Assembly: GCF_016801985.1 (NCBI RefSeq)
Contig: NZ_JAEVLS010000001.1
Location: forward strand, 1,488,001 to 1,552,000
Source: Steroidobacter gossypii
GTDB lineage: Bacteria; Pseudomonadota; Gammaproteobacteria; Steroidobacterales; Steroidobacteraceae
Direction of reading: 5' to 3'
DNA: 64,000 nt
This document shows positions 36,272 through 44,789 of this stretch, in pieces. The notes beneath the pieces are model-generated. The model saw only the letters and a list, made by a program, of their open reading frames with translations. It was not told the DNA's origin and searched no databases. A program made the position numbers and the translations under genes. Each line of letters opens with the position of its first letter. The stretch's first letter is position 1.

Positions 36272-36808
36272 ATGGCACTACTTCCGATTCTCGAATTCCC
36301 AGACCCGCGCCTGCGCACCAAGGCCCAGCCCGTGGAACAGGTGGATGCGGGGCTGCGGAAACTCATCGACGACATGTTCGAGACCATGTACGCCGCGCCC
36401 GGCATTGGCCTCGCGGCCACCCAGGTGAACGTTCATAAACGGGTGCTGGTCATCGACATCAGCGAAAAGCGCAATGAGCGCCTGGCGCTGATCAATCCGG
36501 AGATCGTCAGCCATAGCGGCATGGAGGAGACCGAGGAGGGCTGCCTGTCGGTCCCCGGCATCTACGAGAAGGTCAAACGCGCCGACCAGATCCGGGTGCG
36601 GGCGCTGGACCGCGATGGCAAGCAGATCGAGTTCGATGCCGATGGGCTGCTGGCGGTGTGCATTCAGCACGAGATGGATCACCTGGAAGGCAAGCTGTTC
36701 GTCGACTATCTCTCCGACCTGAAGCGGACGCGGATCCGCAAGAAGCTCGAGAAGGAGCGGAAAGAGAAGGCGGATGCGGCGGCTCGGGCCCGGTCCAGAG
36801 CGCTCTAA
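36272..36808 (+). CDS. def: Peptide deformylase
   Basis: In the 178-residue protein all three deformylase motifs are intact: [18 protein letters not shown] (Cys metal ligand) and [12 protein letters not shown] (HExxH). It removes the formyl group from nascent peptides, using Fe2+ or Zn2+. The ATG at 36272 gives the standard [15 protein letters not shown] start; the frame is open upstream to 36143 but that part is unrelated. The ~300-bp gap to the divergent LysM gene (35976-36271) shows no other gene and must hold both promoters. Confidence 0.97.
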   Translation: MALLPILEFPDPRLRTKAQPVEQVDAGLRKLIDDMFETMYAAPGIGLAATQVNVHKRVLVIDISEKRNERLALINPEIVSHSGMEETEEGCLSVPGIYEKVKRADQIRVRALDRDGKQIEFDADGLLAVCIQHEMDHLEGKLFVDYLSDLKRTRIRKKLEKERKEKADAAARARSRAL

Positions 36809-36826
36809 GAATCTGCATCGAGATCG

Positions 36827-36848
36827 CGCCCGCGCCGATGCGCGGGCG
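36827..36848 (+). terminator. Strong GC hairpin after def
   Basis: A perfect 9-bp stem CGCCCGCGC (36827-36835) / GCGCGGGCG (36840-36848) with loop CGAT lies 18 bases after the def stop. No T-run follows. It could slow or partly stop transcription before fmt, which has a TACAAT -10-like box at about 36949-36954. Confidence 0.5.
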
Positions 36849-37026
36849 GTCGCAGAGTCTCCGTCCCGGAGGTAGCCCGTTGGCTCCCTGATCGTTCGGG
36901 GGCTTGCTCTCCCGTCTCCCTCCCTGGAAAACCTCCGTCTCCAGGCGCGTACAATCAGCGGCCGGTGCGCAAGTCGAAGACCAACTAGAATGCGCGCCAC
37001 AGTCGAGTAAGTGAACCGAGCTTTCG

Positions 37027-37968
37027 ATGTCCCCGCCGTTGTCTCTTGTTTTCGCCGGCACGCCGGAGTTCTCCGTGCCTGCGCTCGAAGCGCTGGTCGC
37101 GTCGCGCCACCGCGTGCTCGCGGTTTATACGCAGCCGGACCGGCCGGCGGGGCGAGGGCAGCAGGTGACGATGAGTGCGGTGAAGCAATGCGCGCTCCGG
37201 CATCAGTTGCCGGTGGAGCAACCGCAGACGCTGAAAGATCCGGCCGCTGTCGAACGGCTCGCGCAGTATTCGGCCGATTTGATGATCGTGGTCGCGTATG
37301 GACTGCTGTTGCCGAAGACCGTGCTCGACACACCGCGCTATGGCTGCGTGAACATTCATGCGTCGTTGCTGCCGAGATGGCGTGGCGCTGCGCCGATTCA
37401 GCGTGCGATCCAGGCGGGCGATCAAGAGAGTGGCGTGACCATCATGCAAATGGACGTCGGTCTGGACACAGGTCCGATGTTGCTCGAGCGAGTGACGCCC
37501 ATCGCTCCGCGCGAGACCGCAGAAACGTTGCACGATCGTCTGGCGACATTGGGCGCCGATGCTGTGGTGGAAGCGATTGAAGCGATCGCAACTGGCGAGG
37601 CCAAGCCGCGCGAGCAGCCAAAGGAGGGCGCTACCTATGCAGCCAAGATTCGTAAGGAAGAAGCGTTGATCGATTGGTCCAGGCCGGCCATCGAAATCGA
37701 TCGACAGGTGCGTGCATTCAATCCATGGCCGATCGCGGAGACGCGCTGGAACGGTCAGCAATTGCGCGTGTGGGAAGCGACGCCCGCCGATAAGAAAACG
37801 TCGGCGACGCCAGGCACCGTTATCGCAACGAGCGGCGCAGGAATCGAAGTTGCAACTGGCGATGGAACGTTGCAACTCACTCGTGTGCAAGCCGCGGGTC
37901 GCAAGGCCATGGCGGCGGCGGATTTCCTCAAAGCGCATCGCCCCGAGGGCGCGGTTCTTGGCTCGTGA
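37027..37968 (+). CDS. fmt: Methionyl-tRNA formyltransferase
   Basis: The 313-residue protein has FAGTPEFSVPALEALV at the N-terminus and the catalytic N-10-formyl-THF transferase motif GCVNIHASLLPRWRGAAPIQRAI (Asn, His and later Asp in QMDVGLDTGPML). The C-terminal OB-like domain binds tRNA. It formylates Met-tRNAfMet for initiation. It overlaps rsmB by GTGA, and def lies upstream; def-fmt-rsmB is a conserved order. Confidence 0.97.
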   Translation: MSPPLSLVFAGTPEFSVPALEALVASRHRVLAVYTQPDRPAGRGQQVTMSAVKQCALRHQLPVEQPQTLKDPAAVERLAQYSADLMIVVAYGLLLPKTVLDTPRYGCVNIHASLLPRWRGAAPIQRAIQAGDQESGVTIMQMDVGLDTGPMLLERVTPIAPRETAETLHDRLATLGADAVVEAIEAIATGEAKPREQPKEGATYAAKIRKEEALIDWSRPAIEIDRQVRAFNPWPIAETRWNGQQLRVWEATPADKKTSATPGTVIATSGAGIEVATGDGTLQLTRVQAAGRKAMAAADFLKAHRPEGAVLGS

Positions 37969-39314
37969 GCGCGTCAGCTGCAGTCAGAGCGAAGGCCGCG
38001 AGAATCGTCGCGGATGTCGCCGAGCACGGCCGCTCGTTGGATGCCGTGCTGAGCCACGAGAGCTCGGCGACTAAACAAGAACGCGGGCTGTTGCGCTCAC
38101 TGAGCTACGACAGCATTCGCTGGTATGTGCGGCTCGACGCGTTGCTCAGCCGTCTGCTGAGTCGTCCCAATCAAACGCTCGATCCGGAGATCCGGGCGCT
38201 CGCCATCGTCGGCTTGTGCCAATTGATATACACGGATATTCCCGAGCATGCGGCGGTCGCTGAAACAGTCGCTGCTACCCGACTCTTGAAACAACCGCGC
38301 GCGTCGGGATTCGTCAATGCCGTTTTGCGCCGCTGTCAGCGCGAGCATGCCAGGCTGTTGCCGGAGATCGATCGCGATCTCGCCGTGCGCACGGCGCATC
38401 CGCGCTGGCTGGTGGAGAAGTTGCGGAAGGATTGGGGCGAGCGCGCCAACGACATCCTGGACGCCAATAACCAACGCCCGCCGTTTTGGATACGCGTGAA
38501 TCGGCTGCGCGTCACGCCTGCGAATTATCGTGAGCAACTGCAGGCCAGTCAGATCGGCGTGGCCGCCAGCATGTTCGAGGACACGGCGTTATTGCTGGAC
38601 CGTGCCATGGATGTCGGTGAGTTGCCAGGCTTCAACGAGGGCCTGGTGTCGGTGCAGGACGCAGCCGCGCAGCTCGCCGGGCATATGCTCGATCCGCAGC
38701 GAGGCGAGCGCATCCTCGATGCGTGTGCCGCGCCGGGCGGCAAGACTGGCCATCTGCTGGAGCTCCAGCCCGAGCCGGGCGTGCTGACTGCGGTGGATGT
38801 TTCTCCCGAGCGGCTGACCCGCGTCACGCAGAACTTGCAGCGGTTGCAGATGTCTGCGCAGGTGCTTGCCGGCGACGCGGCCGCGCCCGCCGGCTGGTGG
38901 GACGGCAAAACATTCAACCGCATTCTGTTGGATGTGCCGTGCTCGGCGACCGGTGTGATCCGCCGTCACCCGGACATCAAGCTACTGCGTAGGGGCGATG
39001 ACATCGCGGCGCTGGCTGCGCGCCAGTCGCAGCTGTTGCGGACCTCGTGGTCGCTGTTGCAGCCGGGTGGCCGACTGCTTTATGCGAGTTGCTCCGCCTT
39101 ACAAACGGAGACCACCGCTGTGATCGAGGATTTTCTGCGCACCGAACCGAGCGCGCGCGACGTGACCGAGCAAAGGCTGCAAGATCTGCCAGCCTCGGAG
39201 GCGCTCGGTCAGGCGCATGTGGGAACGGCTTCGGGCGTTCATGGCTTAAGAATCGCGGCGGGCTCCGCCGGCATGGATGGTTTTTATTATGCTCTGCTCG
39301 AGAAGCCGTGCTGA
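37965..39314 (+). CDS. rsmB: 16S rRNA (cytosine967-C5)-methyltransferase
   Basis: The 449-residue protein has an N-terminal NusB-like RNA-binding domain (about 1-135) and a C-terminal SAM methyltransferase domain. The SAM motif is DACAAPGGKTGHLLEL, with catalytic cysteines in LDVPCSATGVIRRHPD and YASCSAL. The GTG start overlaps the fmt stop. A GTGCTG/CAGCAC hairpin (39308-39313, 39324-39329) spans its stop codon. Confidence 0.96.
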   Translation: MSASAAVRAKAARIVADVAEHGRSLDAVLSHESSATKQERGLLRSLSYDSIRWYVRLDALLSRLLSRPNQTLDPEIRALAIVGLCQLIYTDIPEHAAVAETVAATRLLKQPRASGFVNAVLRRCQREHARLLPEIDRDLAVRTAHPRWLVEKLRKDWGERANDILDANNQRPPFWIRVNRLRVTPANYREQLQASQIGVAASMFEDTALLLDRAMDVGELPGFNEGLVSVQDAAAQLAGHMLDPQRGERILDACAAPGGKTGHLLELQPEPGVLTAVDVSPERLTRVTQNLQRLQMSAQVLAGDAAAPAGWWDGKTFNRILLDVPCSATGVIRRHPDIKLLRRGDDIAALAARQSQLLRTSWSLLQPGGRLLYASCSALQTETTAVIEDFLRTEPSARDVTEQRLQDLPASEALGQAHVGTASGVHGLRIAAGSAGMDGFYYALLEKPC

Positions 39315-39393
39315 AGCATGGCCCAGCACCTGGCCTGAGCCAAACATGACCCCAATCGCATCACCCTCTCGCAATCCCGGTTAAGGACGCTTC

Positions 39394-40005
39394 GTGGCGG
39401 TAAGCCCAACCTGTCGCGACGTGCTTGGCCTCCGCCGCAGGCCGCTCCGCCTCATGGCGCTGCTGCTGCTCGGCTGCATGCTGGCGGCGACCGGCGCGTT
39501 CGCCCAGGCGCCGCCGGCGCGCTTCGAAGTGCGTTCCGCCTATGTGGAGCCGGCCGAGGGCGTCTACGAGCTGAACGCCACGCTCAACTTCGACCTGCAG
39601 GAGGGGGCGCGGGCGGCGATCCGTGAAGGCGTGCCGCTCAGCCTGCACCTGGAAATCGTCGTGAAGCGTCAGCGCAGCTACTGGCTGGACGAAACCGTCG
39701 CAACCCTGGATCAGTACTACGAGCTGGCGTACCGTGCGCTGAGCGAGCGCTATCTGGTGCGCAATTTGAATAGCGGCGAACAAGCGTCCTATGCGACGCT
39801 GGACGCCGCGCTCGACGCGCTACGCGTGATCAGCCGCCTGCCCATCCTGGACCAGGCGCTGGTGTCGCCCAAGCGGCGGCACGAGATCAGCGTGCGTGGC
39901 AATCTCGATGTGCGCACGATGCCGGATGCCTTGCGCTTCGTGCTGTTCTGGTCGGATGACTGGCGGCAGCGCAGCGAGTGGTACACATGGTCGCCGCAAC
40001 TCTGA
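39394..40005 (+). CDS. DUF4390 family exported protein
   Basis: The 203-residue protein starts at a GTG with AAGGA upstream. It has a hydrophobic signal segment (about 19-37, LMALLLLGCMLAATGAFAQ), then a beta-rich domain (VYELNATLNFDL, LHLEIVVKRQR, YELAYRALSERYLVRNL, FVLFWSDDWRQRSEW). DUF4390 proteins are found in front of ntrY/ntrX-type two-component genes in gamma- and betaproteobacteria, and this one overlaps the kinase gene. Function unknown; a periplasmic partner or sensor for the kinase is a reasonable guess. Confidence 0.88.
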   Translation: MAVSPTCRDVLGLRRRPLRLMALLLLGCMLAATGAFAQAPPARFEVRSAYVEPAEGVYELNATLNFDLQEGARAAIREGVPLSLHLEIVVKRQRSYWLDETVATLDQYYELAYRALSERYLVRNLNSGEQASYATLDAALDALRVISRLPILDQALVSPKRRHEISVRGNLDVRTMPDALRFVLFWSDDWRQRSEWYTWSPQL

Positions 40006-42215
40006 AACGCACGCTGGTCTCGATCCTGGTGCTCATCGGATCGGGGCTGTGGGTGGCTGCGCTACTCATCATGGCGCAGACGGTTCAGCAATCGGCGCAC
40101 TTCAGCGATCTGCATCCCTTCATCGTCGGCGTCAACGTCGCGGGCCTGCTGGTCCTGCTGATCTTGATTGGCGGCCGGCTCGCGCAGCTGGTGCGCGACT
40201 GGCGCAAACGAGTGGTCGGCTCGCGGCTCGAAGCGCGCATGGTGTGGATGTCGGCGACGCTCGCCATGGCGCCGCTGTTGCTGGTGTTCTATTTCTCCGT
40301 CGTGTTCTTGAACCGCGGTATCGACAGCTGGTTCCACGTCGAGATCCGGCAGGGCCTCGAAGACGCCTTGAAACTGTCGCGCGCGGCGCTCGATCTGCGC
40401 ATGCGCGAGTATCTGGAGCGGACTCGTTCGGTCGCTGCCCAAATCGCTCCCGTGCGCGCCGGCGCGTTCCAGGTGCTCGATGAGTTGCGGCGGGAGAACG
40501 AGGCAGTGGAGTTGACGCTGCTGGCTTCGAACAGCCGCATTCTCGCCACCAGCTCGGATCGGCTGGGCGAGATCGTGCCCGCACCGCTCAGCGACGAGAT
40601 GACCATGCAGGTCCGACAAGGGCGCGATTACGTCGCGCTCGATCCCGCCGCGGGCGGCGGCTATCTGGTGCGCACGGCGGTGCGTGTGCCGCAGGTGTTG
40701 CCCGGTGACGAACTGCGGGTGTTGCAGGCGATATATCCGATCGAGCGGCGGCTCGGCGAGCTGGCCGATACGGTCGAGTCTTCCTATCAGCGCTATGGCG
40801 AAAAGGCGCGCCTGCGCGAGCCGCTGAAGACCAGCTTCACGCTGACGCTGACGTTGGTGTTGCTGCTGTCGTTGTTCGGCGCGCTGTACGGCGCCTTCTG
40901 GGCCGCGCGACGGCTGGTGCGTCCCATTCAAGATCTGGTCGCGGGCACGCGCGCGGTAGCCAAGGGCGATTTCGATCTGCGCTTGCCGCTGACCTCCCAC
41001 GACGAGATGGGCATCCTGGTCCATTCGTTCAACGACATGACCAAGCGGCTGGCGCGCTCTCGCGAAGAGACGCGCCGCGTGCAGCAGGCCGTGGAGGCCG
41101 AGCGCGCCAATCTGGCGGTGATCCTGGCGCGACTGTCCACGGGCGTGATTTCGTTGGAAGCCGATCAGACCATCCGCACGGCCAACCAGGCGGCCTGCTC
41201 CATTCTCGGGGTGGACGTCGACGTGATCGGCAAGCCACTGTCCCAGACCGGCAGTGACAGTGTGCTGTTCGAGCAGTTCCAGTCCACCTGCAGCGCGCAT
41301 CTGGCCGCGGGCATGAGCGAGTGGCGCGAGCAGCTGGTTCTACAGGGCGAATCGACCCGTCGCATCCTGATGTGCGCCTGTACCACGCTCTCCGGCGAAG
41401 ATCAGACCCCCAGTGGTTATGTCATCGTGTTCGACGACATTACCGCCTTGCTGCAGGCCCAGCGCGACGCGGCGTGGGGCGAGGTGGCGCGCCGTCTGGC
41501 GCACGAAATCAAGAACCCGCTGACGCCAATCCAGCTGTCCGCGGAGCGGCTGCGCCGTAAGCTGCTGGGGCACATCGACGAGACGCAGGGGCAGGTGCTG
41601 GACCGCGCCACCCACACCATCGTCCAGCAGGTCGAGGCCATGAAGGAGATGGTCAACGCCTTCAGCGAATACGCGCGCGCGCCGGAGATGGATGTGTCAC
41701 GCTTCGACCTGAACCAGCTGATTGGCGAAGTGGCGGAGCTGTATCGCGCGCCGGGCCGGCCGGGCGTGAGCCTGCAGTTGCAAGCGGGCCTGCCCGAGAT
41801 CCAGGCCGACCGTGGCCGCATGCGGCAGATCATCCATAATCTGCTGGCCAACGCCTGGGAAGCGCTCGAGGGGGTGGCGAACCCTTCAGTGCGCGTGGAC
41901 ACGCGGCTGATGGACAAGGGCAGTCGCGGGGTCGCGGGCCGGGCGGTGGAGATCGTGGTCGAGGACAATGGCCCGGGCTTCCGACCCGACGTGATCGGCC
42001 AGGTGTTCGACCCTTATGTAACGACCAAACCGAAGGGTACGGGACTGGGGCTCGCGATCGTGAAAAAGATAGTCGAAGAGCACGGCGGCGCCATAGATGC
42101 AGATAATGTACGCACAGGAGGTGCGCGGGTGTTTATCGAGTTGCCGTTGACTGCGGTCCGCGGCGGCGGTCCGATTCGCGAACGGCGCACCGGACCGAGG
42201 AGGGAGCGGGCATGA
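39987..42215 (+). CDS. ntrY: NtrY-like membrane sensor histidine kinase
   Basis: The 742-residue protein has several N-terminal transmembrane helices (about 10-110) and a periplasmic/sensor region. A further helix (about residues 285-305), a HAMP domain (ARRLVRPIQDLVAGTRAVAKG) and a PAS-like domain (about 365-490) follow. The HisKA phospho-acceptor is H506 (ARRLAHEIKNPLTPIQLSAE). The HATPase domain has N-box HNLLANAWEAL, VEDNGPGF and GTGLGLAIVKKI. The ATG at 39987 is inside the DUF4390 gene (a GTG at 39978 is an alternative). It phosphorylates the NtrX-like regulator encoded four bases into its own end. Confidence 0.93.
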   Translation: MVAATLKRTLVSILVLIGSGLWVAALLIMAQTVQQSAHFSDLHPFIVGVNVAGLLVLLILIGGRLAQLVRDWRKRVVGSRLEARMVWMSATLAMAPLLLVFYFSVVFLNRGIDSWFHVEIRQGLEDALKLSRAALDLRMREYLERTRSVAAQIAPVRAGAFQVLDELRRENEAVELTLLASNSRILATSSDRLGEIVPAPLSDEMTMQVRQGRDYVALDPAAGGGYLVRTAVRVPQVLPGDELRVLQAIYPIERRLGELADTVESSYQRYGEKARLREPLKTSFTLTLTLVLLLSLFGALYGAFWAARRLVRPIQDLVAGTRAVAKGDFDLRLPLTSHDEMGILVHSFNDMTKRLARSREETRRVQQAVEAERANLAVILARLSTGVISLEADQTIRTANQAACSILGVDVDVIGKPLSQTGSDSVLFEQFQSTCSAHLAAGMSEWREQLVLQGESTRRILMCACTTLSGEDQTPSGYVIVFDDITALLQAQRDAAWGEVARRLAHEIKNPLTPIQLSAERLRRKLLGHIDETQGQVLDRATHTIVQQVEAMKEMVNAFSEYARAPEMDVSRFDLNQLIGEVAELYRAPGRPGVSLQLQAGLPEIQADRGRMRQIIHNLLANAWEALEGVANPSVRVDTRLMDKGSRGVAGRAVEIVVEDNGPGFRPDVIGQVFDPYVTTKPKGTGLGLAIVKKIVEEHGGAIDADNVRTGGARVFIELPLTAVRGGGPIRERRTGPRRERA

Positions 42216-43573
42216 GTGCAGCGCGCATACTAGTCGTCGATGACGAAAGCGAGATCCGCGGGCTTCTGAAAGAGATCCTGGCGGACGAAGGTTACGAGGT
42301 GGACGTCGCCGCGGACGCCGCTGAGGCGCGTGCCGCTCGTGCGGCCCACGATCCCGATCTGGTCCTGCTCGATATATGGATGCCCGATACGGACGGCATC
42401 ACGCTGCTGCGTGAGTGGGTGCAGCCCAATGGCAGCTCGTGTCCTGTGGTCATGATGTCCGGTCACGGCACGGTCGAGACTGCGGTCGAAGCGACACGGC
42501 TCGGCGCGTTCGATTTCGTTGAGAAGCCGCTGTCGCTGGCGAAGCTGTTGCGCACTGTCGAGCGCGCGCTGGATTCCGGACGAAACAAGCGGCAGAGCGC
42601 GCGATCGCTGGTTCCGCCGCTGATCGCGCCGGTCGGCAAGAGCCGCGCGATGGCAGCGCTGCGTGAGCAGGTTCAGCAGGTCGCTCCGCACGAGACGCCG
42701 GTGCTCATCATTGGTGAGCCTGGCAGCGGGCGCGAAGCTTTCGCTCGCTATATTCATTCCCTGAGCCCGCGTGCTGCGGGCCCGTTCGTGCAACTCGTCG
42801 CGACTGGCGTCAGTGACGAAGGCGCGGCGGCCGCGCTACACGGCACGGAAGATTCGAACGGCGTTCACGCCGGTGTGTTCGAGCAGGCGGCCGGTGGTGT
42901 CTTGTTCATCAACGGCGTCGAGGATCTGCCGCCGAAGGCACAAGGCCTGTTGGTTGCCGCGCTCGAGACGCGCACCTTCACGCGCGTTGGCGGCGCGACT
43001 CCGGTGAATACAAACGTTCGGATCATCGGGTCGGCCACGTCTCGTTTTTTGAATGCCGAAGGCACGGGGGTGCGGCTCGAGCTGCTCTCACGGCTGAACG
43101 TCATTACTTTGAACGTGCCTCCGCTGCGTGACTATGCGCAGGACGTGCCGGATTTGTTACGTCACTATGTCGATCGTCTGGTCGACGAACAGCATCTGCC
43201 GTTCCGCCGCTTTGGCGTCGCGGCCCAGAACCGGCTGCGCAACTATCCCTGGCCGGGAAATGTTCGCGAGCTGCGCAACCTGGTTCAGCGGTTGTTGATC
43301 CTGGGCGGCGAAGAAGAGATCCGGCTCGACGAGATCGAGCGCGAGCTCGCGGCCCATGCGCCTACCACTGAACCTTTGGTGAAACAGGACTTGCTCGCCC
43401 TGCCGCTTCGCGAGGCTCGCGAACATTTCGAGCGGGCTTATTTGCAGCAGCAGCTGATCCTGTGCAACGGCAAGGTCGGCCAGCTGGCCAAGCGCGTCGG
43501 CATGGAGCGCACTCACCTGTACCGCAAGCTTCGCTCCCTCGGCGTCGACTTTCGCCAGCTCGCCGAAGACTGA
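42212..43573 (+). CDS. ntrX: NtrX-like response regulator with degenerate AAA+ domain
   Basis: The 453-residue protein has a receiver domain with phospho-acceptor D54 (LVLLDIWMPDTDG) and K105, a sigma-54-activator-like AAA+ region (about 140-370), and a Fis-type helix-turn-helix C-terminus (GKVGQLAKRVGMERTHLYRKL). The AAA+ core has lost key residues. Walker A is GEPGSGRE (Arg174 for the catalytic Lys), Walker B is LFINGVEDL (Asn-Gly for Asp-Glu), and no GAFTGA loop exists where HGTEDSNGVHAGVFEQ stands. It therefore probably binds DNA without activating sigma-54 by ATP hydrolysis. The ATG overlaps the ntrY stop (ATGA). Confidence 0.92.
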   Translation: MSAARILVVDDESEIRGLLKEILADEGYEVDVAADAAEARAARAAHDPDLVLLDIWMPDTDGITLLREWVQPNGSSCPVVMMSGHGTVETAVEATRLGAFDFVEKPLSLAKLLRTVERALDSGRNKRQSARSLVPPLIAPVGKSRAMAALREQVQQVAPHETPVLIIGEPGSGREAFARYIHSLSPRAAGPFVQLVATGVSDEGAAAALHGTEDSNGVHAGVFEQAAGGVLFINGVEDLPPKAQGLLVAALETRTFTRVGGATPVNTNVRIIGSATSRFLNAEGTGVRLELLSRLNVITLNVPPLRDYAQDVPDLLRHYVDRLVDEQHLPFRRFGVAAQNRLRNYPWPGNVRELRNLVQRLLILGGEEEIRLDEIERELAAHAPTTEPLVKQDLLALPLREAREHFERAYLQQQLILCNGKVGQLAKRVGMERTHLYRKLRSLGVDFRQLAED

Positions 43574-44090
43574 GCGGCCTTGCCGCTCGCTACCGCTCGC
43601 GGCCGGCCCGGAAGGTTTTGTTTTGGTTCCCCCGCTAACGCGGGGGAGCCCGAACGACTCGCTCGCGCTGTCGCCGCTCCGAGCTAAAGCGGGCGTCCTC
43701 ACTTACTGCGGATCTACCAACGCTGGGTCCCTTCCTGTCTCTTGCTCTTGCAAGCGGCGAAAATCGACTCAGCCCTTTTTCTGGCGAACGGCGAAAACCG
43801 ACTCAGCTCTTTTGCTGGCGAAGCGGCGAAACTCAGCTCTTGCTCTGGCGAAGCGGCGGGAATTCGCTCGGCACGAGCCTTCGCGCATGTGGCGCGGCAC
43901 GGCGCGCATCGCGTCTTCGCTCACCGACGCGACATATGGAACGAATTCCTCTCTCTAGCGGGGAGTTTCAGCTCGGTCGCCTTTCCCGCGAGGCGGGTGA
44001 TTTCGACTCGGCTTCTCTTCCCCGCGAAGCGGGGAGAAATAAACAAATCATTCTTGGCCGGCCGCGAGCGATAGCGAAGCGGCAAGGCCG
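43574..44090. repeat. 0.5-kb non-coding element bounded by 33/34-nt inverted repeats
   Basis: The left arm (43576-43608, starting GGCCTTGCCGCTCGCTACC) and right arm (44056-44089, ending GCGAAGCGGCAAGGCC) are reverse complements except for one gap and one mismatch. Inside are hairpins CCCCCGC-taac-GCGGGGG (43629-43646) and CCCCGC-gaa-GCGGGG (44020-44034). Three to four imperfect direct repeats of about 30-33 nt built on GGCGAA...GACTCAGCTCTTTTGCT lie at 43754-43860. The arms sit immediately beyond the ntrX and SPOR stop codons. Frames through it are repeat-derived and not believable genes. Confidence 0.7.
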
Positions 44091-44672
44091 TCACTCGCCG
44101 ACGCGAATGACCAGCGCGTCGATCTGGGCCTGGCGCAACTTGCTGCGCGTGTCTTCGAGTCTTTGCAGGTTGGTGATGGGCCCGATGCGAACGCGGTGCC
44201 AGGTGTCCTTGTCGATGGTCACTTTCTGGATCTTGGATTCGACGCCCTGCATGGCAATCAGCGCGCGCACGCGGTCAGCGTCCTTGTGATTCCGGAACGA
44301 CCCCGCCTGCAGAATATAAGCGCCGGGCTTCTGCACCGGCCCAGCGACCACCGCGGGAGCCGACCCGCTGCGTGAATCCTGTTCGGGAATGACCACTTCG
44401 TACTTCGGCAGCATTTCGTAGAAGTCGAACTGCTGCGTCTCCGCTTCCTTCTGTGACGCGGGCCGCGGTTTGCTATCCGGTTCGGCCTCGTCGCGAATCA
44501 TCGGCGCGGTGGTCTGTTGAGCGGCCAGGCGCGCCTCGGTGCGCCGGTCGAACAGATAGACGCCCAGCGCGACCGCCAGCCCCAGCGCCAGGCCGCAGAC
44601 GAAGCCGGCTGTGCCAGACAAGCCGGACGAACCGCCGGAACGGCGTTTGGAATGTTTGTAGTCCTTGGCCAT
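44091..44672 (-). CDS. SPOR-domain membrane protein
   Basis: The 193-residue protein starts at the ATG giving MAKDYKHSKRRSGG. A basic cytoplasmic N-terminus precedes one transmembrane helix (about 22-42, FVCGLALGLAVALGVYLF). A linker and a C-terminal SPOR domain (about 118-190, YILQAGSFRNHKDADRVRAL ... WHRVRIGPITNLQRLE) follow. SPOR domains bind denuded septal peptidoglycan; FtsN-like proteins of this layout are commonly encoded beside argS and priA. The argS stop is about 118 bp away on the upstream side. Confidence 0.92.
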   Translation of the reverse strand: MAKDYKHSKRRSGGSSGLSGTAGFVCGLALGLAVALGVYLFDRRTEARLAAQQTTAPMIRDEAEPDSKPRPASQKEAETQQFDFYEMLPKYEVVIPEQDSRSGSAPAVVAGPVQKPGAYILQAGSFRNHKDADRVRALIAMQGVESKIQKVTIDKDTWHRVRIGPITNLQRLEDTRSKLRQAQIDALVIRVGE

Positions 44673-44723
44673 GAAGGAAAAATCAGCAATCGATCCGCAG
44701 GAAACCAAGCTCAGGTGGCAGCG

Positions 44724-44772
44724 GGTGCTGCGCGTCCATGCGCCCCCGGCATTCGGGCATCCTGCCCATCAC
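44724..44772. repeat. REP-like interspersed palindrome, copy 1
   Basis: It contains CCGGCATTCGGGCATCC (44746-44762) and the hairpin GGGCA-tcc-TGCCC (44755-44767), preceded by GGTGCTGCGC. The same 17-nt core occurs at 48867-48883, and a shorter form at 56835-56849, always between genes. Confidence 0.65.
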
Positions 44773-44789
44773 AAGTTTGCGCGCCTGCG

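Noticed and set aside
43754-43860. Direct repeats as a possible CRISPR array
   Set aside because: Repeats are imperfect and directly adjacent, with no unique spacers and no cas genes nearby.
43742-44074. A 110-codon frame inside the inverted-repeat element
   Set aside because: Its protein is made of imperfect repeats produced by the DNA repeats and has no ribosome binding site or homology I recognise.
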